This document shows positions 34,175 to 44,410 of a stretch of 64,000 nucleotides of DNA, piece after piece. The notes under the pieces are model-generated. The model did no database searches, was not told the origin of the DNA, and saw only the letters and a list, made by a program, of their open reading frames with translations. Each line of letters starts with the position of its first letter. Position 1 is the stretch's first letter. The position numbers and the translations under genes were made by a program. Origin of the DNA: Pirellulales bacterium (lineage in GTDB: Bacteria > Planctomycetota > Planctomycetia > Pirellulales > JAEUIK01). The DNA lies in the NCBI GenBank assembly GCA_019636335.1, contig JAHBXR010000001.1, forward strand, positions 362,712 through 426,711, read 5' to 3'.

Positions 34175-36850
34175 TCAAGGCGATCGCACCGCTTTGAGCT
34201 GCCCGGTCACGTAGCGCAGGTGTCCCACGAGCCGAGACTGCGATGGGTTCAGCAAGTTCCGCGCAATGACCTCCTGGAGTAGTCTGCGGGCATCGACTGA
34301 TCCATTGTGTGCCACGACGAAATCAAGGATGGTAATGCGTCTGCGTAAAGGGACCTCCTGCAATTGCTTCAGCAGCGCATCGAGCTGTGCTGGCTCGAGA
34401 GGGCTTTTTTCGATGTCTCGTACAATCGCCCAGCAATTGTCGCCATACGCCGCGATGGCCTCTGCCGCCTGCAACCGCTCTTCTGCTCGATCTGAAGTTA
34501 ATCCTTGGACAAGTGACTGAAGTTGTGCTTGCTCGGCGTCGAGCGGCGCGAGCAGCTTCGGTCGAAGATGAGGCAACACGGCATCGCCACCCGCACGCAG
34601 GGTTTCTAATAGGTCGTCGCGATGTGTGTAAAAATCGAGGTAGTGATACTGCATCCCGCCGAGTTCTTCGTACAGATCCTGGATTTGCTCCGCGGTAAGG
34701 GGCAGTGGTTCTGTTCTCAAGTCGGAAATCGTTTGCGACAGGTCGAACACGATTGCCGTTCGGTCGGGAAGGCTTGCTCCGAGCAACTGGGAGTCGGGCG
34801 AGAATGTCAACTGGCGAGCTTTGACGTCGAACTGGTGTGTGACGCGTCCCGATTCCACCTCCCAAACATGAATCAAGTCGCGGTACGCTCCTACCATGCC
34901 GTGTCGTGCGACGATACCGGCAATGCGTTTACCGTCGGGAGAGAAGCACACCGGGCCTACGCCCGCTGTTGCAAGGGGGCCTCGTAGCGTGCAGTGATGC
35001 TTCTTCTTGCCCCAATCCCAAATTTGTACTTCATCGCGGTGAGAACCACAGGCCATCCATTTGCCATCGCGTGAAAACGCAGCCGGAACGATGCTGAGAA
35101 GCCCGGGCGCCGCGGCGATCTCTTCCAGCAGTTTCCCACTCGTCGAGTCGTATACTTCCAGCCTCGCTTCCGTGCGGTTTCCCTCGAGTGGAATGGATCG
35201 CCCCACGGCCAATACGCTGCCGTCCGGAGTCAATGCCAGCGTCAGGTAAGGAAGACGCGTGATCGGCATTTCGAGGCGAAGTGTTCCCTCGGGCATGTTC
35301 CAGGTTCGAACAAGGCCATCGGGCGAAACGGATGGTCTCCGTCGCGTGTAGGAAGCGAACGTGCTTCCATCCGCGGACCAGCAATGCTGTTCGGTGGTGC
35401 CTCCTTCAAAGAGACTGGCTTCGGACTCGCGGAATCCGGCCATTGGCTTGATCTCGCTGGTTTCGAGGTTCATGAGCTCGAAGTTTGTATCCAGGTCAAA
35501 AACGCACCAGCGAGCATCGGGTGAGAGGGATGCTCGGTAGCCTGGGCGTTTGTCGCGGGGATTTACCTCGGGCCAGGAGCGCCTCAGGCCGCCCTGCGGT
35601 AGCTCCCATTGGTGTACTTGCTCGGCTGCTGTCGCTGTCAAAATCGTTTTGCTGTCTGGCGCGAACGCGATCGATCGGATCTCTTCCTGGGTCGGAGGGC
35701 CGGGGTGGTCGATCGACTCGCTGGATTGTTCTTCTCCGGTGTCGGCATCGAAGCGACGGATGCGCCCTTCCCAATCACCGGTGACGATTTCGTTGCTCGT
35801 AGGCGACATGCAGACGACTCGCGCGCTGATGTCGAGTTGACTGAGGAGGTCGCCATCGGCGACATGCCAGGCGGTAACGTTATACGCGGGACCTACCGCA
35901 GCCAAACGCGTTCCGTCAGGGGATAGGGCCACCGATGTGCCGTAGCTGAAGGAATTCTTCGGCACCAGCGTGACGAGTCGCTGCTTGCGCACGACGTCCC
36001 AGACGAACAATCCATCGCCCCGAATAAAGTGGCGCGGATGGCCCGACAGGACACAGGCCAGCCGTTTGCCGTCGGCTGAAAAACTCATCGCCGTGACCCC
36101 GAGCGGGGCGGTCTCGAATTGCTGCAGAAGCTTCTTGTCCGTGGTGCCGTAGATTCGCACGGTGCCGTCGGCCGTGCTCACGGCGAACGCCGACCCTCGG
36201 GGGGCCACGATCAGCGATTGAATTTGAGAGCGTTGTCCTTGTTCATTCGCTGGTATCTCCAAACGATGCACTTCACGTCCCGTGGAGACGTCCCAGAATT
36301 GGATGGTGCCATCGGGGGCGCCGCTGATAATGTGGGATCCATCTGCAAAAAAAGCCGCGTAGGTCCGGCGACCGTACATCGAGTTCGGGTAAGGAGCCGT
36401 GCGGAGCAAGTGACGGCACCGACCGGTCTCCAAGTCCCACACGCGGACCGTGCGATCTCGATTGCTGCCAGAGGCCAACCACTTGCCATCCGGCGAGAAG
36501 GCCAACGAGGCACTGCCGCTCAGGTCATCGTGAAACACGTGTAGTGATTGCAGCGTTGGCAACTGCCGCACGATGACCGGGGCACCTTGCTCGAAGCCAC
36601 TCGTCGCGACGCGACGGCCATCGGGAGAAATCGCCATGGTTACGATCGGGCTTCCCTGGCGAAAAGCAGCCCTGCCGAGCCGGGCAATCGCCCCGCGAGG
36701 AAGATCTTGGTCTGCCCGCAATAAGTCACCGGCTCGCTCGAACTCCGCTTCTCGGACCTGAATGGTCGGGGCGGACCAAGCTTGCGCAGTGCAGATCGCT
36801 TTCCCGCCAAGCAAAAGCGCCACCAGCGCGAAGAGCCCTGAGGAATTCAT
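34175..36850 (-). CDS. Exported WD40 beta-propeller protein
   Basis: The 891-residue protein has a signal peptide (about residues 1-23) and then at least ten WD40-type blades, for example VTMAISPDGRRVATSGFEQG, ASLAFSPDGKWLASGSNRDR, VRVWDLETGRC, IQFWDVSTGREVHRLEIP, MSFSADGKRLACVLSGH and VCFSPDGKRIAGIVARHG. After about residue 700 the repeats give way to a helical C-terminal region (EQIQDLYEELGGMQYHYLDF, then TSDRAEERLQAAEAIAAYGD) seen at the end of many planctomycete WD40 proteins. No kinase or sigma-factor domain is attached. It probably scaffolds proteins in the periplasm. The ATG at 36850 starts the signal; the frame is open to 37048. Confidence 0.88.
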   Translation of the reverse strand: MNSSGLFALVALLLGGKAICTAQAWSAPTIQVREAEFERAGDLLRADQDLPRGAIARLGRAAFRQGSPIVTMAISPDGRRVATSGFEQGAPVIVRQLPTLQSLHVFHDDLSGSASLAFSPDGKWLASGSNRDRTVRVWDLETGRCRHLLRTAPYPNSMYGRRTYAAFFADGSHIISGAPDGTIQFWDVSTGREVHRLEIPANEQGQRSQIQSLIVAPRGSAFAVSTADGTVRIYGTTDKKLLQQFETAPLGVTAMSFSADGKRLACVLSGHPRHFIRGDGLFVWDVVRKQRLVTLVPKNSFSYGTSVALSPDGTRLAAVGPAYNVTAWHVADGDLLSQLDISARVVCMSPTSNEIVTGDWEGRIRRFDADTGEEQSSESIDHPGPPTQEEIRSIAFAPDSKTILTATAAEQVHQWELPQGGLRRSWPEVNPRDKRPGYRASLSPDARWCVFDLDTNFELMNLETSEIKPMAGFRESEASLFEGGTTEQHCWSADGSTFASYTRRRPSVSPDGLVRTWNMPEGTLRLEMPITRLPYLTLALTPDGSVLAVGRSIPLEGNRTEARLEVYDSTSGKLLEEIAAAPGLLSIVPAAFSRDGKWMACGSHRDEVQIWDWGKKKHHCTLRGPLATAGVGPVCFSPDGKRIAGIVARHGMVGAYRDLIHVWEVESGRVTHQFDVKARQLTFSPDSQLLGASLPDRTAIVFDLSQTISDLRTEPLPLTAEQIQDLYEELGGMQYHYLDFYTHRDDLLETLRAGGDAVLPHLRPKLLAPLDAEQAQLQSLVQGLTSDRAEERLQAAEAIAAYGDNCWAIVRDIEKSPLEPAQLDALLKQLQEVPLRRRITILDFVVAHNGSVDARRLLQEVIARNLLNPSQSRLVGHLRYVTGQLKAVRSP

Positions 36851-37046
36851 CGCGTGACGCAAAGACAGGCCGGAGGCCACCGTACAAAAAGATGGGGCAA
36901 ACACGCTCTCGTCCTCTCGCGTGGATGTTTCGATCGACGAGGTTACTCCCTGGCTGTATTGTGCTCGATCTCTCGGTACGATGCCAATGTCGGGCCGGAC
37001 GTAAGACAAACAAAAATTTTTCGAGATAGGGGCCCTTCGCAGGAAC

Positions 37047-37229
37047 ATGCAAGACGAAGCCCGCTACCTCTGCCATGCGTGCGGCGAGGAGATTGTCGTG
37101 CCGGTCGATCTTTCGCAGGGGGCCAGCCAGGAGTATGTCGAAGACTGCCCGGTCTGCTGCCGTCCGAACGTGATTCACGTCGAGGTGGACGACGACGGCA
37201 ACGCCTCCGTGTGGGCAGAGCCGGAGTAA
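37047..37229 (+). CDS. CPXCG-motif cysteine-rich protein
   Basis: This 60-residue protein has two cysteine pairs: the first as YLCHACGEEIVVPVDLS, the second as EDCPVCCRPNVIHVEVD. This is a small zinc ribbon of the CPXCG family. The role of the family is unknown. It is divergent from the WD40 gene and overlaps only its open upstream frame, not the gene itself. Confidence 0.85.
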   Translation: MQDEARYLCHACGEEIVVPVDLSQGASQEYVEDCPVCCRPNVIHVEVDDDGNASVWAEPE

Positions 37230-37313
37230 AAAACTCCGCCCGGCCCGGCGTGCGTTCTACGTTCGGCAAGAGTCGCGGCGTTACTCGATCGAAGCGCTGG
37301 CTTCGGCCGGTTG

Positions 37314-38744
37314 CTAGTCTTGCTTCGTGCGCTTCTTCTTCGTCTGTGCCGGTTGCACATTGTCGTTCGAGGTCGGCATCGGGGCGCCGATCGCTTCGCG
37401 CCAGGCCACGAGCATCTGGTGCAGTTCACGGACACGCTCGGGCTCATCTTTCGCGAGATCGTGCGCTTCGCTCACATCATCGTTCAGGCGATAGAGCTCG
37501 AGCCGGCCATCTTCGAGAAATTCCATCAGCTTCCAGTCGCCCTCGCGCACGACGCTCACGGGCAGCGTGCGCCACGAATCCTGGCCGGCTCCCAGGTAGC
37601 CTGGAAAGTGCCAGAATAGTGGCTTGCGCGGCGCGGCGTCGCTCGCCTTGCCGAGCAGTAGGTCGGCGTAGCTGGTGCCGTCGAGGGTGTAGTCTTCAGG
37701 CTCGCGCACGCCAGCCAGGGCCAGCAGCGTGGGGTAGAGGTCGACGCTGTTGATCGGTGTGGCGTTGGTGGTGCCGGGGCCGATATGGCCGGGCCAGGAG
37801 TAAATATACGGCACGCGAATGCCCCCTTCGTAGAGCATGCCTTTGCCGCCGCGCAGGGGCGCGTTGTCGGTAATGTCGCCTGCCTTTTTGACTCCAGCGC
37901 GCACGTATCCCCCGACGCCGCCATTGTCGCTCGAAAAAATGACGATAGTGTTGTCGGTGAGTCCCAACTCTTCGAGCGTCGCTCGGACACGCCCCACGCT
38001 CTTGTCGAGGCTCGAGATCATGGCGGCATAGACGGGAGAAGAATGTCCCCCTGCCGCTGGCTTGCCGCGGAAATGCGCGATCTCGTCCTTCTTGGCTTCG
38101 TGGGGGCCGTGTACGGCAAAGTGAGGCAGATAGAGAAAGAAGGGCTGGTCCTTGTGGCGGCGAATGAAATTCGTCGCCTGGAAGGTGAGAAAGTCGGCCA
38201 GGTAAGTGCCGGGCGGATAGGGTGTCTTCGGATCGGTCTTGAACGCGAAGTGTTGTCCTTGCGAGGCGATCGCCTCGTCGAAGCCGCGCCGGCTGGGGTG
38301 TTCCTCGGGCTTGCTGCCCAGGTGCCACTTGCCGAACATACCGGTGGCATAACCAGCCTTTTTGAGCGCTTCGGCGATGGTGACCTTGTCGAGCGGTAGC
38401 CCGGTCACGTTATCGACCGGCCGCAAGGGGCGGCTCTTCCAGTCGAAGCGATCGATCGAACCGACCGTATAGACGCCGGTGCGCGGGCCATACTGCCCAC
38501 TCATCAGCGTGGCGCGAGTCGGTTGGCAATTCGGTCCACAGGTGTAGCCCTGGGTGAAGCGCATGCCATCGGCCGCCAGGCGATCGATATTGGGCGTCTC
38601 GTAGTAGCCCGACCCGTAGCAGGCGAGATCGGTGTAGCCGAGATCGTCGGCGAGAATGAAGACGATGTTCGGCCGGTCGGCCGCGTGGGTTGCGGACGTG
38701 GCAGCCAGCAGCAGGGCGAAGAGCATCCAGGAAAACGAACGCAT
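37314..38744 (-). CDS. Exported formylglycine-type sulfatase
   Basis: The 476-residue protein has a signal peptide (to about residue 22) and the opening RPNIVFILADDLGYTDLACYG. The modification motif is Cys73-Gln-Pro-Thr-Arg77, fully canonical for formylglycine formation. Other landmarks are YATGMFGKWHLGSKPEEHPS, FLYLPHFAVHGPHEAK, IIFSSDNGG-like VIFSSDNGGVGGYV, and EGGIRVPYIYSWPGHI. It belongs to the arylsulfatase A-like branch. The C-terminus ends in a basic lysine-rich tail (TKKKRTKQD). Confidence 0.94.
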   Translation of the reverse strand: MRSFSWMLFALLLAATSATHAADRPNIVFILADDLGYTDLACYGSGYYETPNIDRLAADGMRFTQGYTCGPNCQPTRATLMSGQYGPRTGVYTVGSIDRFDWKSRPLRPVDNVTGLPLDKVTIAEALKKAGYATGMFGKWHLGSKPEEHPSRRGFDEAIASQGQHFAFKTDPKTPYPPGTYLADFLTFQATNFIRRHKDQPFFLYLPHFAVHGPHEAKKDEIAHFRGKPAAGGHSSPVYAAMISSLDKSVGRVRATLEELGLTDNTIVIFSSDNGGVGGYVRAGVKKAGDITDNAPLRGGKGMLYEGGIRVPYIYSWPGHIGPGTTNATPINSVDLYPTLLALAGVREPEDYTLDGTSYADLLLGKASDAAPRKPLFWHFPGYLGAGQDSWRTLPVSVVREGDWKLMEFLEDGRLELYRLNDDVSEAHDLAKDEPERVRELHQMLVAWREAIGAPMPTSNDNVQPAQTKKKRTKQD

Positions 38745-38845
38745 GGCGAGATCTCCCGCAGCAACCGGCAGGGCCGTTCAGTGGCTCGACGTTTGCCACT
38801 GCTTGATGGCCTTGCTGGGGCTGACGAGCATGAGGATGTTGAGCG

Positions 38846-40438
38846 TTAGGAAGCGTCGGCGTCGCATGTGGTTCGCTTCAATTCGTAGGTTCGCTGTTGC
38901 ACATTGCGACGCGCATTCCCCAAGGCCACCTGGTAAAGTTCCTGTCCGCACGCCGTGGGATACTCGCCCGTGATGCAGGCTTGGCAGAGTTGATCGCTGT
39001 CGTAGCCGATGGCGCGCGCGATCGACTCGACGGGCAGATAGCGGAGTGAGTCGGCCCCCAGGGCGGTCGCCATCTCTTCCTCGATAGCCGGCGACATCGT
39101 CCCTTCGCGCAGGAACTTCGGCGCAAAGAGCTCGTTGATCGTCGACATGTCGATGCCGTAGAAGCAGGGGGCCACGATCGGCGGGCAGGCCACACGGACG
39201 TGGATCTCGCGAGCGTGCCCCAACTCGCGGATGCGCGAGAGGAGCACCTTCATCGTCGTCGAGCGGACGATCGAATCCTCGACCAGAATCACCTTCTTGC
39301 CTTCGAGCACTTCGCGGAGGGGCGTGTACTTGGTTTCGGCCTTGTTGCGGCGGCTGGCCCCCCCCTCGATGAAGGTGCGGCCCGCGTAGCGGTTGCGAAT
39401 CAGACCTTCGCGAGAGGGGACTCCCAGCTTGTAGGCCATGGCGTCCGCGGCGGCCTTGCTCGTGTCGGGGACCGGCACGACGATCGTATCTTCGTCGATG
39501 GGCAACGTCTCGAGCCGAGCCATCTCCTCGCCGAGCGCCGTGCGCGAAAGGTAGACGCTACGATTGTCGAGCGTGCTGGCCACGTTGGCAAAGTAGATCC
39601 ATTCGAAGAAACAGTGCGCCCGGCCCGTCTGGGACGCGAAACGCTCGATTTCGAAACGCCCCTCGGTGATCGAAATGGCCTGCCCCGGCAGCAGCGACTT
39701 GATGTTCTCGGGGGAGAAGCCCAGGTTCAAAAGCGCGACGCTTTCGCTGGCCGCGGCAAAGAGCGGGCCTTCCAGGGCATAGCACAAGGGCTTGATGCCG
39801 AGCGGATCGCGCACGACGAGCATATCGCCCAGCGAGTTCAACAGCACGAGCGAGTAGGCGCCGTCGAATTTCTGCGCGACGCTGCGCCAGACTTCGACCA
39901 GCGTTGGCCGCCTGTCTCCCGACAGTTCGCGGCTGATCTCGTGCATGATGATTTCGGTGTCGTTCTCGCGGGCGAGATGGTTATCGTTGTCGGCCAGCAG
40001 GCTTTCACGCAGCTCCATGTAGTTGGCCAACTGGCCATTGAAGGCAAAGCTGAACCACTTGTGCTTCTGCAGGTGGTGCCGTTCGAAGGGTTGCGCGTAG
40101 CTGCGGTCTTCGGCGCCGCAGGTGGCGTAGCGCACGTGGCCGATGGCCGCGCGGCCCGAGTATTCTTTCATCAGGTTTTCGTGCTTGCCGCGGTGGCTGA
40201 GCCGAAAGACCTCGCTGACGCTGCCCAGCTCTTTGTAGGTATCGATGAGCTGATTGCGTTCGGGATTGAAGCTGGTCATCCCGGCCGAGAGCTGGCCGCG
40301 ATTCTGAATATCGAGCAACATCCGCGGCATGAGCCGCGAGGTTTGATTGACATCGCCGCCGGGCACGAGTGGGCTGACCTCGCGCCCCGGCAGGTGATAG
40401 AGTGCCGCGACGCCGCATTCGTGCTTCAGATCGCTCAT
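38846..40438 (-). CDS. purF: Amidophosphoribosyltransferase PurF
   Basis: PurF makes phosphoribosylamine from PRPP and glutamine, the first committed purine step. The ATG at 40438 places the nucleophilic cysteine at residue 8 ([15 protein letters not shown]), implying a seven-residue propeptide as in Bacillus-type enzymes. The PRPP loop [13 protein letters not shown] is present. Cysteines for a [4Fe-4S] cluster appear as [22 protein letters not shown] and [13 protein letters not shown]. The 530-residue length is slightly above the usual 470-510. It is divergent from mutS. Confidence 0.95.
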   Translation of the reverse strand: MSDLKHECGVAALYHLPGREVSPLVPGGDVNQTSRLMPRMLLDIQNRGQLSAGMTSFNPERNQLIDTYKELGSVSEVFRLSHRGKHENLMKEYSGRAAIGHVRYATCGAEDRSYAQPFERHHLQKHKWFSFAFNGQLANYMELRESLLADNDNHLARENDTEIIMHEISRELSGDRRPTLVEVWRSVAQKFDGAYSLVLLNSLGDMLVVRDPLGIKPLCYALEGPLFAAASESVALLNLGFSPENIKSLLPGQAISITEGRFEIERFASQTGRAHCFFEWIYFANVASTLDNRSVYLSRTALGEEMARLETLPIDEDTIVVPVPDTSKAAADAMAYKLGVPSREGLIRNRYAGRTFIEGGASRRNKAETKYTPLREVLEGKKVILVEDSIVRSTTMKVLLSRIRELGHAREIHVRVACPPIVAPCFYGIDMSTINELFAPKFLREGTMSPAIEEEMATALGADSLRYLPVESIARAIGYDSDQLCQACITGEYPTACGQELYQVALGNARRNVQQRTYELKRTTCDADAS

Positions 40439-40705
40439 CGACGGTCCTTGTGCCTCGCGGACTCGGTCCCAGATGGCTCGTGCAACCGCGCTGGCGCAGC
40501 TCGACGTCGACCCATCCTGGGCGTGGCGAGAGAGAGCGCTGCGTGCGATCGAGAGTGCCGACGCACTCATTCTAGAAGCGCGCGCGTTTCTTCACAATCC
40601 ACTGCCCCCGTGCCGCGCCTAGACGCTTGAGTCTCCGCGCCACCATCTGTTAGCATGCCGCAGGCGCAACGACGCGCCACACAACGACTTGTCGCTTGGG
40701 CAACC

Positions 40706-43321
40706 ATGTCCCTTTCTCCCATGATGCAGCAGTACGAGGACGCCAAGCAGGCGTGCCCCGACGCGCTGTTGCTCTTTCGGATGGGAGACTTTTACGAGCT
40801 CTTTTTCGAGGATGCCAAGACCGCGGCGCGGGTGCTGAATCTCGCCCTGACGAGCCGCGACAAAGGGGAAAACCCGGTCCCGATGGCCGGCTTTCCCTAC
40901 CATCAGCTCGAAACCTATCTCGCGCGGCTCATTCAGGCCGGCCTGCGCGTCGCCATCTGCGAGCAGGTCGAGGATCCCAAGAAGGCCAAGGGGATCGTCA
41001 AACGCGAGGTGACGCGCGTCGTCACCGCCGGCACGCTCACCGACGACGCGCTGCTCGATCCGCGCGAAAGCAATTATCTTGCCTCGCTGGTACAAGTAGA
41101 CGACGCGTGCGGGCTGGCGTGGGTCGATCTGTCGACGGGCCGCTTCCAGGCCACGACGGTGGCCACCGCGCGGCTGGCCGACGAGCTGGCCCGCATCGGC
41201 CCCGCCGAGTGCCTGCTGAGCGACGAAGCCGCCCCCCCGCCGGTCGGGCCGAATTCGACCGTGCTCGTCACGCGTCGGCCCGCCTGGGCCTTCGCCGTCG
41301 CTACGGCCAAGGAATCGCTCGCGCGACATTTTCGCACGCTGGCACTCGACGGGTTCGGCTTCGACGAGGATGCGGATCGGCACGGGCTGCGCGCGGCGGG
41401 GGCCATTCTCGACTACCTGCAAGAGACGCAGAAGACGGGCCTCGCGCACATCGATCGGCTGGTGCCCTATCGCGTGGGCACCCGGCTCGAGATCGACGAG
41501 GCAACGCGGCGCAGCCTCGAGATTGTCCGTACCATGCGCGACGGCCGCCGCGAAGGTTCGCTGCTCGGCGTGCTCGACCGCACGACGACCTCGATGGGGG
41601 CCCGGCTGCTGGCCGACTGGATCGCCAATCCGCTGACCGACACCACGGCCATCGACGAACGGCTCGATGCGGTGGCCGAGTTGGTGGCCGACGCTTCGCT
41701 CAACGACTCGCTGCGCGAAACGCTGGACGGCGTCTACGATGTCGAACGGCTGCTGGCCCGCGTAACGACGGGCCGCGCGACACCGCGCGATCTGTCCTTT
41801 CTGGGCAGGACGTTGCGCAAGCTGCCCCATTTGAAGGCAAAACTCGCGGCCCGCCAGAGCGCCTTGCTCTCGCGTCTGGAGGGAGAGCTGGATCTTTGCC
41901 CCGAGCTGCGCAGCAAGCTCGACGCCGCGCTCGAGGAGGACTGCCCGCTCGTCTCGCGCGAAGGGGGCTTCGTTCGAGAAGGTTACCGCACAGAACTCGA
42001 CGAGCTGCGCTCACTGGCCACGGGGGGCAAGCAATGGATCGCGCAGTATCAGGCCGAAGAGATCGCGCGGACGGGAATCGCCAATCTCAAGGTCGGCTTC
42101 AATAAGGTCTTTGGCTACTATCTCGAAGTATCGCGTTCGCAGCACGACAAGGTGCCAGCCCATTACGTGCGCCGGCAGACGGTCAAGAATGCCGAACGCT
42201 ACATTACCGACGAGTTGAAGCAGTACGAGGAAAAAGTCCTCACGGCCGACGAGCGCGCCAACGAGCTCGAGTACGAGATCTTTCTCGAGTTGCGCGAGCT
42301 CGTCGATTTCGCCGCACCGCGACTGCGCCAGGCGGCGGCCGTGTTGGCCGAACTCGACGTGCTCGCCGGGCTGGCCGATCTGGCACGCCGCCAGGGGTAC
42401 TGTCGTCCGCGCGTCGTCGACGCGCCGGTGCTGAGTATCCGCGACGGCCGCCATCCCGTGCTCGATTGTACGGAGCCCACCGGCACGTTCGTGCCGAACG
42501 ACGTGGTGATCGATGCCGTCGAGGCGGGCATGATGCTCATCACCGGGCCGAACATGGCGGGCAAGAGCACCTATATCCGTCAGGCCGCCCTGCTGACCTT
42601 GATGGCGCAGTGCGGCAGCTTCGTGCCGGCGCGCGAGGCCACGATCGGCGTGGCCGATCGCATCTTTGCCCGGGTGGGGGCGAGCGACGAGCTGTCGCGC
42701 GGGCGTAGCACGTTCATGGTCGAGATGACCGAGGCGGCGCGCATTCTGAACACCGCGACGCGGCGCAGCCTGGTGATTCTCGACGAGATCGGCCGCGGCA
42801 CAAGCACCTACGACGGCGTCTCCCTTGCCTGGGCGGTGGTCGAGCATCTCCACGACCGCATCGGCTGCCGCACGCTCTTTGCCACGCATTATCACGAGCT
42901 GACCGATCTCGAGCGGACCCTCTCGGGGGTAAAGAATTTGAATGTGGCCGTGCGCGAGTGGGAAGAAGAGGTGGTCTTCCTGCACAAGATCGTCGAGGGA
43001 GCGGCCGACAAGAGTTATGGCATCCAGGTGGCCCGGCTGGCCGGCGTGCCGCGCGAAGTGATCGAGCGGGCCAAGCAGATCCTCTCGGAGTTGGAAGAGG
43101 AGCATCTCGACGGCGACGGCTCGCCGAAGATGGCCCGCCGTACCTCGAAGGGACGCGGCGCCCAGTATCAGCTCACCCTGTTCGGCCCCGTCGAGCATCC
43201 GTTGCTCGACAAGATCCGTGAACTCGACGTCAACCGCCTGACGCCGATCGAAGCCCTCTCAGCCATCCAGACCTGGCAGGCGGAGTTGACGGCAAGGCTG
43301 GATGGGAAGAAGCGGAAGTAG
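40706..43321 (+). CDS. mutS: DNA mismatch repair protein MutS
   Basis: MutS recognises base mismatches and small loops. The 871-residue protein opens with LSPMMQQYEDAKQACPDALLLFRMGDFYELF, whose phenylalanine and glutamate probe the mismatch. The C-terminal ATPase has Walker A GPNMAGKST at residues 614-622, Walker B LVILDEIGRGTSTYDG, and FATHYHELTDLE. The ATG at 40706 is chosen because homology starts at once; a further ATG lies 51 bases upstream. A tandem repeat array follows the stop. MutL is not in the window. Confidence 0.96.
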   Translation: MSLSPMMQQYEDAKQACPDALLLFRMGDFYELFFEDAKTAARVLNLALTSRDKGENPVPMAGFPYHQLETYLARLIQAGLRVAICEQVEDPKKAKGIVKREVTRVVTAGTLTDDALLDPRESNYLASLVQVDDACGLAWVDLSTGRFQATTVATARLADELARIGPAECLLSDEAAPPPVGPNSTVLVTRRPAWAFAVATAKESLARHFRTLALDGFGFDEDADRHGLRAAGAILDYLQETQKTGLAHIDRLVPYRVGTRLEIDEATRRSLEIVRTMRDGRREGSLLGVLDRTTTSMGARLLADWIANPLTDTTAIDERLDAVAELVADASLNDSLRETLDGVYDVERLLARVTTGRATPRDLSFLGRTLRKLPHLKAKLAARQSALLSRLEGELDLCPELRSKLDAALEEDCPLVSREGGFVREGYRTELDELRSLATGGKQWIAQYQAEEIARTGIANLKVGFNKVFGYYLEVSRSQHDKVPAHYVRRQTVKNAERYITDELKQYEEKVLTADERANELEYEIFLELRELVDFAAPRLRQAAAVLAELDVLAGLADLARRQGYCRPRVVDAPVLSIRDGRHPVLDCTEPTGTFVPNDVVIDAVEAGMMLITGPNMAGKSTYIRQAALLTLMAQCGSFVPAREATIGVADRIFARVGASDELSRGRSTFMVEMTEAARILNTATRRSLVILDEIGRGTSTYDGVSLAWAVVEHLHDRIGCRTLFATHYHELTDLERTLSGVKNLNVAVREWEEEVVFLHKIVEGAADKSYGIQVARLAGVPREVIERAKQILSELEEEHLDGDGSPKMARRTSKGRGAQYQLTLFGPVEHPLLDKIRELDVNRLTPIEALSAIQTWQAELTARLDGKKRK

Positions 43322-43325
43322 GGGG

Positions 43326-43409
43326 CAGGGGTCAGTGGACAGAGAACACTCGTCACTGACCCCTGACCCCTGACCCCTGACCCCCTGACCCCCTGACCCC
43401 CTGACCCCC
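43326..43409. repeat. Hairpin plus tandem TGACCCC array after mutS
   Basis: Perfect 12-base arms (43326-43337 and 43354-43365) flank a 16-base loop. The right arm runs into a tandem array: three 7-base TGACCCC units (43357-43377) and then four 8-base TGACCCCC units (43378-43409). The unit change from 7 to 8 bases suggests replication slippage. It resembles the heptad hairpin at 8348-8384 in plan. Confidence 0.7.
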
Positions 43410-43521
43410 TGACCACGTTTCCGCTTTTTTGCTTGGCTTCGCTCGGGCCGGTAATTAGCCTGAATCAGTGGTTTCGTCCTTGGCGGCGGGCCCAGGAACT
43501 AGAAGCAGTGCGAGGTGTGCG

Positions 43522-44370
43522 ATGGCACGTCCGTGTGGAATGAGGAAACTGGTCGCCTTGACCTGTGCGGCGGCACTGGCGGTCGCGCCGCTGCTCTTGG
43601 TGGCGGCCGAGCGCAAGCCGAAGTCGGGCGAGTACAACCCGAAGCATAAGTCGGTCGAGCTCTTCTCGGCGATCGAGCAGGGAGATCTCGAAGTCGAGCT
43701 CATTCCGCGCGATTCGACGCAGGCGCGTCTGATGATCCACAACAAGACGGGCGAGGCGCTGAACGTGAAGCTGCCCGAGACGTTTGCCGGCGTGCAAGTG
43801 TTGGCGCAAATCGGTGGTGGTATCGGCGGAGGTGGCAACCGAGGTGGTGGTGGCGGTGGCGGACAAAGCTTTGGCGGAGGCATGGGGGGTGGCGGTTTCG
43901 GCGGTGGCGGCATGGGAGGTGGCGGCTTTGGCGGCGGACAGTTCAACGTCGCTCCGGAGCGCGTCGGTGAAGTGAAGGTCCGCTGTGTCTGCCTCGAGCA
44001 CGGCAAGGACGAGCCTCGGCCGAAGATGCACTACGAGCTCCGTCCCCTCGACACGGTCAACGACGATCCTCGTCTCCGCGTCTTGATGCGGGAATTCGGC
44101 AAGGGGGAACTCGATCAGCGGGCCACGCAGGCGGCCGCCTGGCACATTGCCAATGGCATGAGCTGGGAGGAACTGGCGGCCAAGGAGATCAAACGCGCCA
44201 ACGGGACGCGAGAGCCTTACTTCTCGCCGGAAGAGATGCAAACCGCCGTGCAGATGGCCACCGTTGCCGAACGCATCGCCAAGGAAGAAGAGGCGAACGA
44301 GCCGGAGAAGAGCCAGGGCGACGACCACGAATCGTCGGCCAGCCTGGGCGACGAACTGCCGAACGAATAG
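43522..44370 (+). CDS. Exported protein with glycine-rich segment
   Basis: The 282-residue protein has a signal peptide (MRKLVALTCAAALAVAPLLL near residues 7-26) and a small domain (about 30-95). A glycine-rich stretch follows at 97-139, in GGGGFGGG-type repeats with Met and Phe. A C-terminal helical domain (about 145-260) contains a cysteine pair (VRCVCLEHG) and AAWHIANGMSWEELAAKEI. The tail is acidic. I recognise no family; the glycine stretch is probably a flexible linker. GAGGTG lies about 6 bases upstream of the ATG at 43522. Confidence 0.7.
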   Translation: MARPCGMRKLVALTCAAALAVAPLLLVAAERKPKSGEYNPKHKSVELFSAIEQGDLEVELIPRDSTQARLMIHNKTGEALNVKLPETFAGVQVLAQIGGGIGGGGNRGGGGGGGQSFGGGMGGGGFGGGGMGGGGFGGGQFNVAPERVGEVKVRCVCLEHGKDEPRPKMHYELRPLDTVNDDPRLRVLMREFGKGELDQRATQAAAWHIANGMSWEELAAKEIKRANGTREPYFSPEEMQTAVQMATVAERIAKEEEANEPEKSQGDDHESSASLGDELPNE

Positions 44371-44410
44371 TCGTTCGAAATCTGGCGGTGCGTTCGATGC
44401 ACCGCGTTGT

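Noticed and set aside
43326-43409. Possible CRISPR array
   Set aside because: The units are 7-8 bases and directly adjacent, with no spacers and no cas genes nearby.
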